Assembly: GCA_045654205.1 (NCBI GenBank)
Contig: JAZOMZ010000011.1
Location: forward strand, 225,423-289,422
DNA: 64,000 nt
Reading direction: 5' to 3'
Source of the DNA: Enterocola sp045654205
Lineage (GTDB): Bacteria > Bacteroidota > Bacteroidia > Bacteroidales > Paludibacteraceae
Shown here: positions 16,245 to 24,656 of the stretch, in pieces
Position numbering within the stretch: position 1 is the stretch's first letter
Layout: each line of letters starts with the position of its first letter
The notes under the pieces: generated by a model
The model's input: only the letters and a program-made list of their open reading frames with translations
What the model was told of the DNA's origin: nothing
Database searches by the model: none
Position numbers and translations under genes: made by a program

Positions 16245-17579
16245 ATGAACGCAAAAAACGTAGTAGAAAACTTAAAAAAACGTTTTCCAAATGAACCTGA
16301 GTACATTCAAGCTGTACAAGAAGTGTTAGAAACTATCGAAGATGTTTACAACCAACATCCAGAATTCGAAAAAGCTAACTTAATCGAAAGACTTTGTATT
16401 CCAGATCGTATCTTTACATTCCGTGTTTCATGGGTTGACGATAAAGGTAACGTTCAAACAAATATGGCATACCGTGTTCAACACAACATGGCTATCGGTC
16501 CTTACAAAGGTGGTATCCGTTTCCACTCTTCTGTAAACCCTTCAATCCTAAAATTCTTAGCATTTGAACAAACATTCAAAAATGCTCTTACTACTCTTCC
16601 AATGGGTGGTGGTAAAGGTGGTTCAGACTTCTCTCCACGTGGAAAATCAAACAACGAAGTTATGCGTTTCTGCCAAGCTTACCTACTAGAACTTTCTAAA
16701 CACATCGGTCCTGACACCGACATCCCTGCTGGTGACATAGGTGTAGGTGCTCGTGAAGTAGGTTACATGTTCGGTATGTATCGCAAACTTTCTGGCGAAT
16801 TTACTGGTACTTTCACTGGTAAAGGTCTAGAATTCGGTGGTTCTCTAATCCGTCCTGAAGCTACTGGTTACGGTAACATCTATTTCTTAAATAGCATGCT
16901 TAAAACTCGTAACATTGAACTTGCTGGCAAACGCTGCTTAGTATCTGGCTCTGGTAACGTAGCACAATATACTTGTGAAAAACTTCTTCAACTAGGTGCA
17001 ATTCCATTGACTCTATCAGACTCTAATGGTTACATCTACGATCCAGAAGGTATCACATTCGAAAAACTTGAATACGTAAAAGAACTTAAAAACGTTCAAC
17101 GTGGTCGTATCAAAGAATACGCTGAAAAATATGGTTGCAAATATGTAGAAGGAGCTCGTCCTTGGGGTGAAATAGCAGACATCGCTCTTCCATGTGCTAC
17201 TCAAAACGAACTTAACGGTGACGACGCTAAAACTCTTCTTGCAAACGGCGTAATCGCTGTATCAGAAGGTGCTAACATGCCATCTACTCCAGAAGCTGTT
17301 GAAGCATTCCAAGCTGCTAAAATCCTTTACGCTCCTGGTAAAGCATCTAACGCTGGTGGTGTTGCAACATCTGGTCTTGAAATGAGCCAAAACTCTGGTC
17401 GTATCAGCTGGAGCCGCGAAGAAGTTGACGCTAAACTTCAAAGCATTATGGCAAACATCCACGAAAACTGCGTAAAATACGGTACAGAAGAAGATGGTTA
17501 CATCAACTATGTTAAAGGTGCCAACATCGCAGGCTTCATGAAAGTTGCTAAAGCTATGATGGCTCAAGGTATTATCTAA
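16245..17579 (+). CDS. gdhA: NADP-type glutamate dehydrogenase
   Basis: This 444-residue hexameric-type enzyme aminates 2-oxoglutarate with ammonium and NAD(P)H. Key features are YKGGIRFH (about 87-94), the catalytic LPMGGGKGGSDF with Lys-124, PAGDIGVGAREVGYM, and a Rossmann motif SGSGNVAQ near 235. Length is typical of the bacterial small GDH. Codon use matches highly expressed genes. It heads a block with the NADPH-linked flavoprotein pair and ddh. It ends at a 14-bp palindrome (17611-17647). Confidence 0.95.
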   Translation: MNAKNVVENLKKRFPNEPEYIQAVQEVLETIEDVYNQHPEFEKANLIERLCIPDRIFTFRVSWVDDKGNVQTNMAYRVQHNMAIGPYKGGIRFHSSVNPSILKFLAFEQTFKNALTTLPMGGGKGGSDFSPRGKSNNEVMRFCQAYLLELSKHIGPDTDIPAGDIGVGAREVGYMFGMYRKLSGEFTGTFTGKGLEFGGSLIRPEATGYGNIYFLNSMLKTRNIELAGKRCLVSGSGNVAQYTCEKLLQLGAIPLTLSDSNGYIYDPEGITFEKLEYVKELKNVQRGRIKEYAEKYGCKYVEGARPWGEIADIALPCATQNELNGDDAKTLLANGVIAVSEGANMPSTPEAVEAFQAAKILYAPGKASNAGGVATSGLEMSQNSGRISWSREEVDAKLQSIMANIHENCVKYGTEEDGYINYVKGANIAGFMKVAKAMMAQGII

Positions 17580-17610
17580 TCTTAGACAAACCTAACAAAA
17601 CAATAAAAAC

Positions 17611-17647
17611 TAACCGATTAATCGGAGTTAATTCGATTAATCGGTTA
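17611..17647 (+). terminator. Palindromic hairpin after gdhA
   Basis: A perfect 14-bp stem (17611-17624 with 17634-17647) has a 9-base loop but only a weak T-tract (TTATTA). It could be a terminator, or an operator for the gene at 17706 given that it lies 60 bases before that start. Confidence 0.6.
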
Positions 17648-17705
17648 TTACGCATATAAAAATAACATTCTGTAGCCCCACTAGGTTACAAAAAAGAAAA
17701 ATAAA

Positions 17706-18533
17706 ATGAATAAAATAATCAGTAAAGAGCATTTCTCAGAAAATGTAGTAAAATTAGAGATAGAAGCTCCTCTAATAGCTAAATCACGCAGAGCTGGTCA
17801 CTTCGTGATAGTACGCGTAGGTGAAAAAGGCGAACGTATTCCTCTAACCATAGCTGGTTCAGACATTGAAAAAGGAACTATCACACTAGTAGTTCAAAAA
17901 ATGGGTGTATCATCTACAAAACTTTGCAATCTAAATGTAGGTGACGAAGTAACAGACATCGTAGGTCCTCTAGGTAAAGCTACCCATATTGAAAACTTCG
18001 GTACAGTAGTTTGTGCTTGTGGTGGTGTTGGTACAGCTCCAATGCTTCCTATCGTAGAAGCACTTAAAAAAGCAGGTAACAAAGTTATCTCAGTTTTAGC
18101 TGCTCGTACAAAAGACCTTATCATTCTTGAAGAAGAAATGAGAAAATTCTCTGACGAAGTTATCATTATGACAGACGACGGTTCTTATGGTACTCAAGGT
18201 CTTGTTACCAATGGTGTTGAAAGCGTTATCAACCGCGAAAAAGTGGATATGTGCGTGACTATCGGTCCTGCTATCATGATGAAATTCGTTTCTTTACTAA
18301 CTAAAAAATATGAAATTCCTACTGTAGCATCTCTAAACACTATCATGGTGGACGGTACTGGTATGTGCGGTGCTTGCCGTGTAACTGTTGGTGGCGAAAC
18401 AAAATTCGTTTGCGTTGACGGTCCAGAATTTGATGCACACCAAGTGAATTTCGACGAAATGATGATGCGTCTTGGTGCATATCGTGAGCAAGAACAAGCC
18501 TCTATGGCTGCATATATTAACTCTTTAAAATAA
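17706..18533 (+). CDS. Ferredoxin-NADP+ reductase-like FAD/2Fe-2S subunit (NfnA/SudB type)
   Basis: The 275 residues match the dihydroorotate dehydrogenase electron-transfer/sulfide dehydrogenase beta group: an FAD barrel with RIPLTIAG (about 46-53), an NAD-binding GGVGTAPMLPI, and a C-terminal 2Fe-2S site with Cys-221, Cys-224 and Cys-236 in MCGACRVTVGG and FVCVDGPEF. With the gltA-like gene 7 bases downstream it forms the pair that in clostridia is NfnAB, an electron-bifurcating NADH-dependent ferredoxin:NADP+ oxidoreductase. Supplying NADPH to gdhA and ddh is an inference from the neighbourhood. Confidence 0.88.
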   Translation: MNKIISKEHFSENVVKLEIEAPLIAKSRRAGHFVIVRVGEKGERIPLTIAGSDIEKGTITLVVQKMGVSSTKLCNLNVGDEVTDIVGPLGKATHIENFGTVVCACGGVGTAPMLPIVEALKKAGNKVISVLAARTKDLIILEEEMRKFSDEVIIMTDDGSYGTQGLVTNGVESVINREKVDMCVTIGPAIMMKFVSLLTKKYEIPTVASLNTIMVDGTGMCGACRVTVGGETKFVCVDGPEFDAHQVNFDEMMMRLGAYREQEQASMAAYINSLK

Positions 18534-18540
18534 TTTAGAG

Positions 18541-19992
18541 ATGGAAAATTTAACAGATAGAAGTGCAGCTTGGCGTGACGAGCTTCGCAAATCAATGAAA
18601 AATAAAGAACGCACCGAAATTGAACGCGTTAAAATGAACGAGCTTGATGGTGAATATCGTAGCCACAACTCAGAAGAAGTAAACCAAGGTTTAACAAAAG
18701 AACAAGCATTACTTGAAGCAAAACGTTGTCTTGACTGTCCAAACCCAAGCTGTATGCAAGGTTGTCCAGTGAGCATCAACATTCCTTCATTTATCAAAAA
18801 TATTGAACGTGGAGAATTCTTAGCTGCTGCTAAAGTTCTTAAACAAACTTCTGCACTTCCAGCAGTTTGTGGTCGTGTTTGTCCTCAAGAAAAACAATGC
18901 GAAAGCCAATGTATCCACATTAAAATGGGTAAAGCTCCAGTGGCAATTGGTTACCTAGAACGTTTCGCTGCAGACTACGAACGTGAAAGCGGTAATATCG
19001 CTGTGCCAGAAATCGCTGCTAAAAACGGTAAAAAAGTAGCAGTTGTTGGTTCAGGTCCTGCTGGTCTTTCTTTCGCTGGCGACATGGCTAAACTTGGTTA
19101 CGAAGTAACTGTATTTGAAGCACTTCACGAAATTGGTGGTGTATTAAAATATGGTATTCCAGAATTCCGTTTACCTAACAAAATAGTTGACGTTGAAATT
19201 AACAACCTAGAAAAAATGGGTGTTACTTTCGTTAAAGACTGCATCGTAGGTAAAACTATCAGCTTCGACGACATCAAAGAACAAGGTTTCGAAGGTATGT
19301 TCGTAGCTTCTGGTGCTGGTCTTCCAAACTTTATGAATATCAAAGGTGAAAACCTTATCGGCATCATGTCTTCTAACGAATATCTAACACGTGTAAACCT
19401 AATGAGCGCTGCGAAAGACGATTTCGACACTCCAGTTCTTAAAGGTAAACGTGTGGCTGTAATTGGTGGTGGTAACACTGCTATGGACTCTGTTCGTACT
19501 GCAAAACGTCTTGGCGCTGAACTTGCTATGATTGTTTATCGTCGTAGCGAAGAAGAAATGCCTGCTCGTGTAGAAGAAGTGAAACACGCAAAAGAAGAAG
19601 GTGTTGAATTCCGCACTCTTCACAACCCTATCGAATATATCGGTGACGAAAAAGGTCGTGTTAAACAAATGTTACTACAAAAAATGGAACTAGGTGAAGC
19701 TGATGCTTCTGGTCGTAGAAAACCAGTTGCTATTGAAGGTGCTACCGAACTTATCGATGTTGACACAGTAATCGTGAGTGTAGGTGTATCTCCAAACCCA
19801 CTTATCCCTAGTGCTATCGAAGGTCTAGAAGTATCACGCAAAGGTACTATCGTTGTAAACGACGAAATGCAAAGTGCTATTCCTATGATTTTCGCTGGTG
19901 GTGACATCGTACGTGGTGGTGCAACAGTTATCCTTGCTATGGGTGACGGTCGTAAAGCTGCTGCTTCAATGCACGAATATTTGAGCAAATAA
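18541..19992 (+). CDS. gltA: GltA-type NADPH-dependent flavoprotein (glutamate synthase small-subunit-like, NfnB)
   Basis: The 483 residues have two N-terminal 4Fe-4S cysteine groups (Cys-63, -66, -71, -75 and Cys-110, -114, -120, -124), an FAD-binding VVGSGPAGLS (168-177), and a second dinucleotide fold with VIGGGNTAMD. The C-terminal SVGVSPNPL and FAGGDIVRGGATV segments are typical. The family is named gltA for glutamate synthase, but no glutamate-binding large subunit is nearby. Its partner at 17706 makes an NfnAB-type transhydrogenase more likely. The hairpins at 20001-20077 end the pair. Confidence 0.9.
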   Translation: MENLTDRSAAWRDELRKSMKNKERTEIERVKMNELDGEYRSHNSEEVNQGLTKEQALLEAKRCLDCPNPSCMQGCPVSINIPSFIKNIERGEFLAAAKVLKQTSALPAVCGRVCPQEKQCESQCIHIKMGKAPVAIGYLERFAADYERESGNIAVPEIAAKNGKKVAVVGSGPAGLSFAGDMAKLGYEVTVFEALHEIGGVLKYGIPEFRLPNKIVDVEINNLEKMGVTFVKDCIVGKTISFDDIKEQGFEGMFVASGAGLPNFMNIKGENLIGIMSSNEYLTRVNLMSAAKDDFDTPVLKGKRVAVIGGGNTAMDSVRTAKRLGAELAMIVYRRSEEEMPARVEEVKHAKEEGVEFRTLHNPIEYIGDEKGRVKQMLLQKMELGEADASGRRKPVAIEGATELIDVDTVIVSVGVSPNPLIPSAIEGLEVSRKGTIVVNDEMQSAIPMIFAGGDIVRGGATVILAMGDGRKAAASMHEYLSK

Positions 19993-20000
19993 TTAATATT

Positions 20001-20035
20001 AAATCGGTCATTGAGCTTGTCGAAATGACCGATTT
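20001..20035 (+). terminator. Terminator hairpin carrying the conserved-loop repeat (inverted orientation)
   Basis: A perfect 11-bp stem (20001-20011 with 20025-20035) encloses TGAGCTTGTCGAA, the reverse complement of the TTCGACAAGCTCA core. It follows gltA by 8 bases and is followed by AAATTTTATT. Confidence 0.8.
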
Positions 20036-20044
20036 AAATTTTAT

Positions 20045-20077
20045 TGGCGGGCACTTCGACAGGCTCAGTGACCGCCA
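20045..20077. repeat. Conserved-loop hairpin repeat, copy 3
   Basis: Arms TGGCGG and CCGCCA plus CAC/GTG enclose TTCGACAGGCTCA. It lies 10 bases after the inverted copy at 20001-20035, so two copies stand tail to tail. The outer arms differ from the other copies while the loop is kept. Confidence 0.75.
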
Positions 20078-20104
20078 AATCTAATCACAAATTTTAATTG
20101 AACA

Positions 20105-20995
20105 ATGATTAAAGTAGCAATTATCGGTTACGGCAATATTGGCAAATTTGCTTTACAAGCCGTACAAGCTGCTCCAGATATGGAACTAGTAGGTGTTGTC
20201 CGCAGAGACGCATCAAATGTTCCTGCTGAACTAGCAAACACTAAAGTGGCATCAAATATTGATGACCTAGGCAAAGTAGATGTAGCTATTCTATGTGGTC
20301 CTAGTAGAAGCGTACCAGAAACTTCTGCTGCTCTTCTTGCAAAAGGCATTTGCACAGTAGATAGTTATGACATTCACGGAGACATTTGGGAAGTAAGACA
20401 AAAGCTAGAGGCTGTAGCTAAAGCAAACAATTCTGCAGCTATTATCTCTGCTGGCTGGGACCCAGGTTCAGACTCTGTGATTCGTACTCTACTTAAAGCT
20501 ATAGCTCCTAAAGGTCTTACCTACACCAACTTTGGTCCTGGTATGAGTATGGGACACTCTGTAGTGGCACGTAGCAAAGAGGGTGTAAAAAATGCGCTTT
20601 CTATGACTATTCCTCTAGGTACCAGCGTACATCGTCGCATGGTTTACGTTGAACTTGAAGAGGGTGCTTCTCTAGAAGCTGTTACTGCTGCTATCAAGAG
20701 CGACTCTTACTTCAGCCACGACGAAACACACGTTATCCAAGTGCCTTGTGTAGATGATCTTCAAGACATGGGTCACGGTGTGCTAATTGAACGTAAAGGT
20801 GTATCTGGTAGCACTCAAAGCCAACGTTTCTCATTCACCATGACTATCAACAACCCTGCACTTACTAGCCAAATCTTGGTAAGCTGTGCTCGTGCTGTGG
20901 TAAAACAACGTCCTGGAGCCTACACTCTTCCAGAAATAGCTCCAATGGATATGCTATACGGAGATCGTGAAGCGTTAATTAGAGAACTTGTGTAA
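20105..20995 (+). CDS. ddh: meso-Diaminopimelate D-dehydrogenase
   Basis: The enzyme makes meso-diaminopimelate from tetrahydrodipicolinate, ammonium and NADPH, a one-step route to lysine and peptidoglycan precursors. The 296 residues start with the Rossmann motif IIGYGNIGKFA (6-16). SAGWDPGSDSV, MSMGHSVVAR and VDDLQDMGHGV are characteristic of Ddh. Length is normal. It follows gltA after two hairpins. Like gdhA it consumes ammonium and NADPH, which ties it to the upstream NADPH-generating pair. Confidence 0.93.
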   Translation: MIKVAIIGYGNIGKFALQAVQAAPDMELVGVVRRDASNVPAELANTKVASNIDDLGKVDVAILCGPSRSVPETSAALLAKGICTVDSYDIHGDIWEVRQKLEAVAKANNSAAIISAGWDPGSDSVIRTLLKAIAPKGLTYTNFGPGMSMGHSVVARSKEGVKNALSMTIPLGTSVHRRMVYVELEEGASLEAVTAAIKSDSYFSHDETHVIQVPCVDDLQDMGHGVLIERKGVSGSTQSQRFSFTMTINNPALTSQILVSCARAVVKQRPGAYTLPEIAPMDMLYGDREALIRELV

Positions 20996-21018
20996 AATAT
21001 AAATGAGAGTTGAAAAAG

Positions 21019-21049
21019 GAGAAATGAGAAATCATTTCTCTTTTTTTTT
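21019..21049 (+). terminator. Intrinsic terminator after ddh
   Basis: A 9-bp stem (21019-21027 with 21032-21040) has a GAAA loop and a run of nine T. Confidence 0.9.
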
Positions 21050-21072
21050 GAATACTATGTATTTGTAGCCTT

Positions 21073-21152
21073 AAAAATAATGAGGGTCAGTCCTTAGGGA
21101 TTAAAAAGGGAGCCTGCGGCAAAATCCCTAAGTCTTAACCCTCATTATTTTT
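21073..21152. repeat. 80-bp palindromic repeat, copy 3
   Basis: Perfect 15-base outer arms (21073-21087 with 21138-21152) enclose CTTAGGGAT, a central AGCCTGCGGCAAAAT and ATCCCTAAG. A further right-half fragment (CCTAAGACTTAACCCTAATA) follows at about 21158-21177, and CTAATTC heptamers fill the rest of the gap to about 21262. Confidence 0.85.
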
Positions 21153-21269
21153 TTACTCCTAAGACTTAACCCTAATACATAATTCCTAAATTCTAACTTC
21201 TAATCTCTTATTAATATTCACAATAATCAAAAATTCCTCATTCCTAATTCCTAATTCCTAATTTTTTTA

Positions 21270-21277
21270 TATCTTTG
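21270..21277 (+). promoter_or_regulatory. Promoter -7 element of corA
   Basis: TATCTTTG followed by C matches TAnnTTTG. The predicted leader is about 110 nt and includes a short ORF and a hairpin. Confidence 0.65.
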
Positions 21278-21305
21278 CAACCGAATTTTAACTACAATAA
21301 CAGAA

Positions 21306-21395
21306 ATGGACGATTATCATCCGGAAAATACTAACTTTTAAGAATGGAGATGAGGTTTTCTCTATTCTTAAACAAATACGATAGGAGAAACCTAC
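21306..21395 (+). promoter_or_regulatory. corA leader: 11-codon ORF followed by a hairpin
   Basis: ATG at 21306 opens an 11-residue frame (MDDYHPENTNF, TAA at 21339-21341). A stem forms directly after it: AAGAATGGAG (21340-21349) against CTCTATTCTT (21360-21369). The corA ATG follows 26 bases on. A leader ORF upstream of a hairpin recalls the translation-coupled leaders of Mg2+ transporter genes. Here there is only one Pro codon but three Asp/Glu codons, so any sensing mechanism is speculation. Confidence 0.4.
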
Positions 21396-22322
21396 ATGAG
21401 AACATTTTTAAAGAATGGTATCGGCATGATTCCATGCAACAAATGGGAACCTAACTGCTGGGTCAATGTTGTTAAACCAACTCCACAAGACAAGGCATAT
21501 CTTATTAACACCCTTGATGTACCTCTTGCATTCTATGAAGACATTGAAGACGTTGATGAACGTCCTCGTGTAGAAGTAGAAGATGGTTGGTGTTTGGTTC
21601 TTATGCGTATCCCATACAAGGTACACAATGCTAATGGTACATTTTCTACTGTGCCACTTGGTATTATATTCAAAGACGACATTTTTGTTTCTGTTTGCTT
21701 CTATCAAACAGATATTATTCAAGATTTCATTAGCTATACCAAAAGAAAAAATATCAACAAGACAGATAATATAAACTTTGTCTTTAGACTACTTCTTTCT
21801 TCTAGTATTTGGTTCTTGAAATATTTGAAAAGCATCAACGCTCAAATCAAAGCTGCAGAAAGAGAATTAGAAACATCTGTAGAAAATGATGATTTGAAGA
21901 CTCTTTCAAACCTAGATAGAACTCTGGTTTACTTTACCTCTGCCCTGCGCGGTAATGAAATTCTTACTCATAAACTAAAAAATATGAGAGGAATAAAAGA
22001 AGTATATGACCCAGACTTAGTGGAAGACGTAGAAATTGAGTCAAAACAAGCGTTGGAAACCACAAGCATTTATTCAACTATTTTGAATAGCACGCTAGAC
22101 ACATATGCAACTGTGATTTCAAACAACCTGAACATGGTGATGAAACGCTTAACTAGTATCAACGTTATTCTGATGTTGCCAACTTTGATAGCAAGTTTCT
22201 TTGGTATGAACCTAGAAATTGGCACAAGCATTTTCAACTGGATGTTCTATATAGCAGTAATCGTTTCTATCTCGTTCACTGCGCTGAGTGCGGTGTTCTT
22301 CTACAAGAAAAAATGGTTCTAA
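21396..22322 (+). CDS. corA: CorA-family magnesium transporter
   Basis: The 308-residue inner-membrane channel imports Mg2+ (and in some members Co2+ or Ni2+). The cytoplasmic N-terminal domain is followed by a long helix and two C-terminal transmembrane helices. The signature GMN (270-272, in SFFGMNLEIG) lies at the end of TM1. The basic tail ends YKKKWF. Length is typical. It is preceded by GGAG and by the leader ORF. A shared terminator separates it from the convergent gene at 22381. Confidence 0.92.
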   Translation: MRTFLKNGIGMIPCNKWEPNCWVNVVKPTPQDKAYLINTLDVPLAFYEDIEDVDERPRVEVEDGWCLVLMRIPYKVHNANGTFSTVPLGIIFKDDIFVSVCFYQTDIIQDFISYTKRKNINKTDNINFVFRLLLSSSIWFLKYLKSINAQIKAAERELETSVENDDLKTLSNLDRTLVYFTSALRGNEILTHKLKNMRGIKEVYDPDLVEDVEIESKQALETTSIYSTILNSTLDTYATVISNNLNMVMKRLTSINVILMLPTLIASFFGMNLEIGTSIFNWMFYIAVIVSISFTALSAVFFYKKKWF

Positions 22323-22336
22323 GATGAGCTAGATAA

Positions 22337-22370
22337 AAAGGAAGGCAAGTCGACCGACTTGCCTTCCTTT
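22337..22370. terminator. Bidirectional terminator between convergent genes
   Basis: A 16-base inverted repeat (22337-22352 with 22355-22370) has A-rich and T-rich ends and lies between corA (+) and the gene at 22381 (-). Confidence 0.85.
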
Positions 22371-22380
22371 ATATTTTATC

Positions 22381-23052
22381 CTACCAAATCAACGGTAACA
22401 ATCTATATCTCACCTTTTCTTTATACTCCGCATACCCTTTTAGCCCTTCGGTTAAAACCTTCTCTTCGTTTTTTATTCTCACACTAATAATTGGTATGTA
22501 AAGAAGCATAATTAAAAACGAGATTGGCGAGGCCAATACAAGTGGCATCACAGAAAACAACAAAAGGGTTGCCGCATACATTGGATGACGAACGATGCCA
22601 TACAAACCTGTGCTTATAACTTGCTGATTTTCTTGCACTTCTATGGTGCGTGACAGATAAGCATTTTCTCTTAGCACCTCAGCATACAAGGCATACGCAA
22701 ACAAAAATACAACACTTGCCACTGCCACTACCCACCAAGGTAACACACACCAATCGTATCTAAAGTTAAGCCCTGCCACCACAAAATTTGCTACAAAAAG
22801 TAGGCCCGACAGCGCCACTACCCACTTCTGCTCTTGCTCCTTTTCGTTGGCATTTAGGCGTTTGCTAAGCAGTTCTGGATTCTTTAAAAGCATCACCGCT
22901 CCCATTATTGCCATAGGCACAAAAAGTACCCCCAACATCACCCACGCCTGATAAAATTCCCAAGTTCCCGCAGGCACAAACAACATCACCGCCAGCATCG
23001 CAAAGCCCACCACAAACTTCAATAACGCCCTGAAAAAGAGTTTTGTTTTCAT
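22381..23052 (-). CDS. Isoprenylcysteine methyltransferase-like (ICMT/PEMT) membrane protein
   Basis: The 223-residue integral membrane protein has about five hydrophobic helices. Its C-terminal half holds the ICMT/phospholipid methyltransferase signature: GLYGIVRHPMYAATLL (about 148-163) and later NEEKVLTEGLKGYAEYKEKVRYRLLP. In this family the RHP and EE elements bind S-adenosylmethionine in the membrane. The bacterial substrate is unknown. It follows the gene at 23059 by six bases. Confidence 0.8.
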   Translation of the reverse strand: MKTKLFFRALLKFVVGFAMLAVMLFVPAGTWEFYQAWVMLGVLFVPMAIMGAVMLLKNPELLSKRLNANEKEQEQKWVVALSGLLFVANFVVAGLNFRYDWCVLPWWVVAVASVVFLFAYALYAEVLRENAYLSRTIEVQENQQVISTGLYGIVRHPMYAATLLLFSVMPLVLASPISFLIMLLYIPIISVRIKNEEKVLTEGLKGYAEYKEKVRYRLLPLIW

Positions 23053-23058
23053 AAACTT

Positions 23059-23736
23059 TTACAAATCCTCGCCATTTGAACGATTATACAAATTATCGTA
23101 ATACATTAATATCCTATATTGACCATAGTCTTCAGATATTGTGAACCAAACCATCTTATTACTCGTTTCTTGGTATAAATCTAATAGATTTATCTCTTCA
23201 GCTTCGCTAATATTATTTACGTCTAACAAATCTTTTTTATATTTAGATGAAAATTTTATTAAATCTGGATATTTGTTAACAAAATATACAGAATCCACTT
23301 TTTGATAAAATTCAGCACTATATTGTTTCTTATTTACTGATATTTGGTAACTAATATCCTCTTCCTCTGATATTTCAAAAGCATAATCTATTGATAAAGG
23401 ATTTGTATATTTTTTATTATTCTGAAACTGCTCACATAATCTATTAAACCTTAATCTTATTTGAGATTCATCTCTAGTATATTTATCAAAAACACATATT
23501 CTCCATACCTTATTATTATTTGTAACTATATGGATCATTACATCCTCTCCATTAAACTCACCTTCTAATATTTCTCTATCATACCTTGACGAAACAAACC
23601 CCTTCTCCTTTAACTTTGTAATCATTTCTGGTTTATATCCATCTACTGGGATACCTAAAAACTTAGTAACTTCATTCTGTGCGAATAAGCACAAAGAAAG
23701 TATGCATAACACAAAACATAGTGTAACTCTTTTCAT
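23059..23736 (-). CDS. Secreted protein of unknown function
   Basis: I use the ATG at 23736, which gives a clean signal peptide (MKRVTLCFVLCILSLCLFAQ) and 225 residues; a TTG three codons upstream is the alternative. The mature part starts with a GIPVDG segment and alternates Lys, Asp, Tyr and Asn, typical of small periplasmic Bacteroidota proteins. I recognise no family. It precedes the methyltransferase-like gene closely. Confidence 0.6.
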   Translation of the reverse strand: MKRVTLCFVLCILSLCLFAQNEVTKFLGIPVDGYKPEMITKLKEKGFVSSRYDREILEGEFNGEDVMIHIVTNNNKVWRICVFDKYTRDESQIRLRFNRLCEQFQNNKKYTNPLSIDYAFEISEEEDISYQISVNKKQYSAEFYQKVDSVYFVNKYPDLIKFSSKYKKDLLDVNNISEAEEINLLDLYQETSNKMVWFTISEDYGQYRILMYYDNLYNRSNGEDL

Positions 23737-23796
23737 ATTACTCAAATTTTATTTAGTATTGGACAAATAATTATTATCAAGCAATTTATACTAGAG

Positions 23797-24390
23797 CTAT
23801 TTAGTATACTGATTATTCATCTGCTCTATATATTCCTCTAAAGTATTCATACCAATAGAGGCTCTGCGCTCGTTAACCTTTTCTGGCTCAATCATTGCAA
23901 CAGGTTCAAAAATACCATTTTCGTTATAGTTTCCTTGTGTCCCATAAATTTGTGGTTGTCCTAAACGACATGCTATTCTATCTTGGAGCATAGCAACTAA
24001 TTCACCTTTGATGTTCCTTTGTTCAGCAGCTTCTACAAACATAGGCAAATATTTCTGTTGAGCCTCTAAAGAACCATGTTGAATCACCACCCATAAAATC
24101 TCATTCTCTTCACCAAAAACTAAACCATATTGATCTATAATTTCGCACACCCTAATTAAGTTAATACTATCATTTCTCCAAATTTCCATTCCTAACTGTC
24201 TTTGCGACAATGTATCATTAGGAGCAGTCTGCCACAATTCAACAATACGATTTCTTGGTTCCTGATCTGTCTTCAATATTTCTATAAGTTCAGTACGTAT
24301 CTCCTCTATTTTTTCTTTTTTACTTACACATGAAAACGCTACAAGAGATACGAGAATAAGAAATACAAAATTCTTCAACATTTTATTCAT
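23797..24390 (-). CDS. DUF6624 lipoprotein
   Basis: The 197 residues start with a lipoprotein signal (LVSLVAFSC, Cys at about 21). The rest follows the DUF6624 pattern: DQEPRNRI (about 41-48), MEIWRNDSINLIRVCEIID, WVVIQHGSLEAQQKYLPMF, LQDRIACRLGQPQIYGTQ and a final EPEKVNERRASIGM. Function of this family is unknown. It lies 60 bases upstream of the gene at 23059 on the same strand. Confidence 0.75.
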   Translation of the reverse strand: MNKMLKNFVFLILVSLVAFSCVSKKEKIEEIRTELIEILKTDQEPRNRIVELWQTAPNDTLSQRQLGMEIWRNDSINLIRVCEIIDQYGLVFGEENEILWVVIQHGSLEAQQKYLPMFVEAAEQRNIKGELVAMLQDRIACRLGQPQIYGTQGNYNENGIFEPVAMIEPEKVNERRASIGMNTLEEYIEQMNNQYTK

Positions 24391-24486
24391 AATTATATTT
24401 TTAGTATAAATTTATATAAATCACTATTTCACCAACCATTCCCAAATTGGAATTACTTGTAACAAAATTACCAGTTTTTTTTATTA

Positions 24487-24565
24487 TAATTGGGATAAAA
24501 TGCATGTTTTACTAATCCCTAATTGGGATAAATGACAGATTTTTTCATTTTCTAATTGGGATAAA
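24487..24565. repeat. Three TAATTGGGATAAA motifs at exact 33-bp spacing
   Basis: The 13-base motif occurs at 24487, 24520 and 24553, so the period is exactly 33 bases. The 20 bases between motifs are AT-rich and not conserved. It lies in the 266-base gap between the DUF6624 gene start and the acetyltransferase end. No ORF explains it. Confidence 0.85.
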
Positions 24566-24656
24566 TAACACACTATAAAATGTAACTACCTCAATATATG
24601 ACATTTACCAACTTTAGTAAATTCTAATTTTGGAACGAAGCTAGGTGTGAGTTTTA

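Noticed and set aside
24487..24565. Possible CRISPR array
   Set aside because: Only 13 bases are conserved in each 33-base unit, there are three units, and no cas gene is present.
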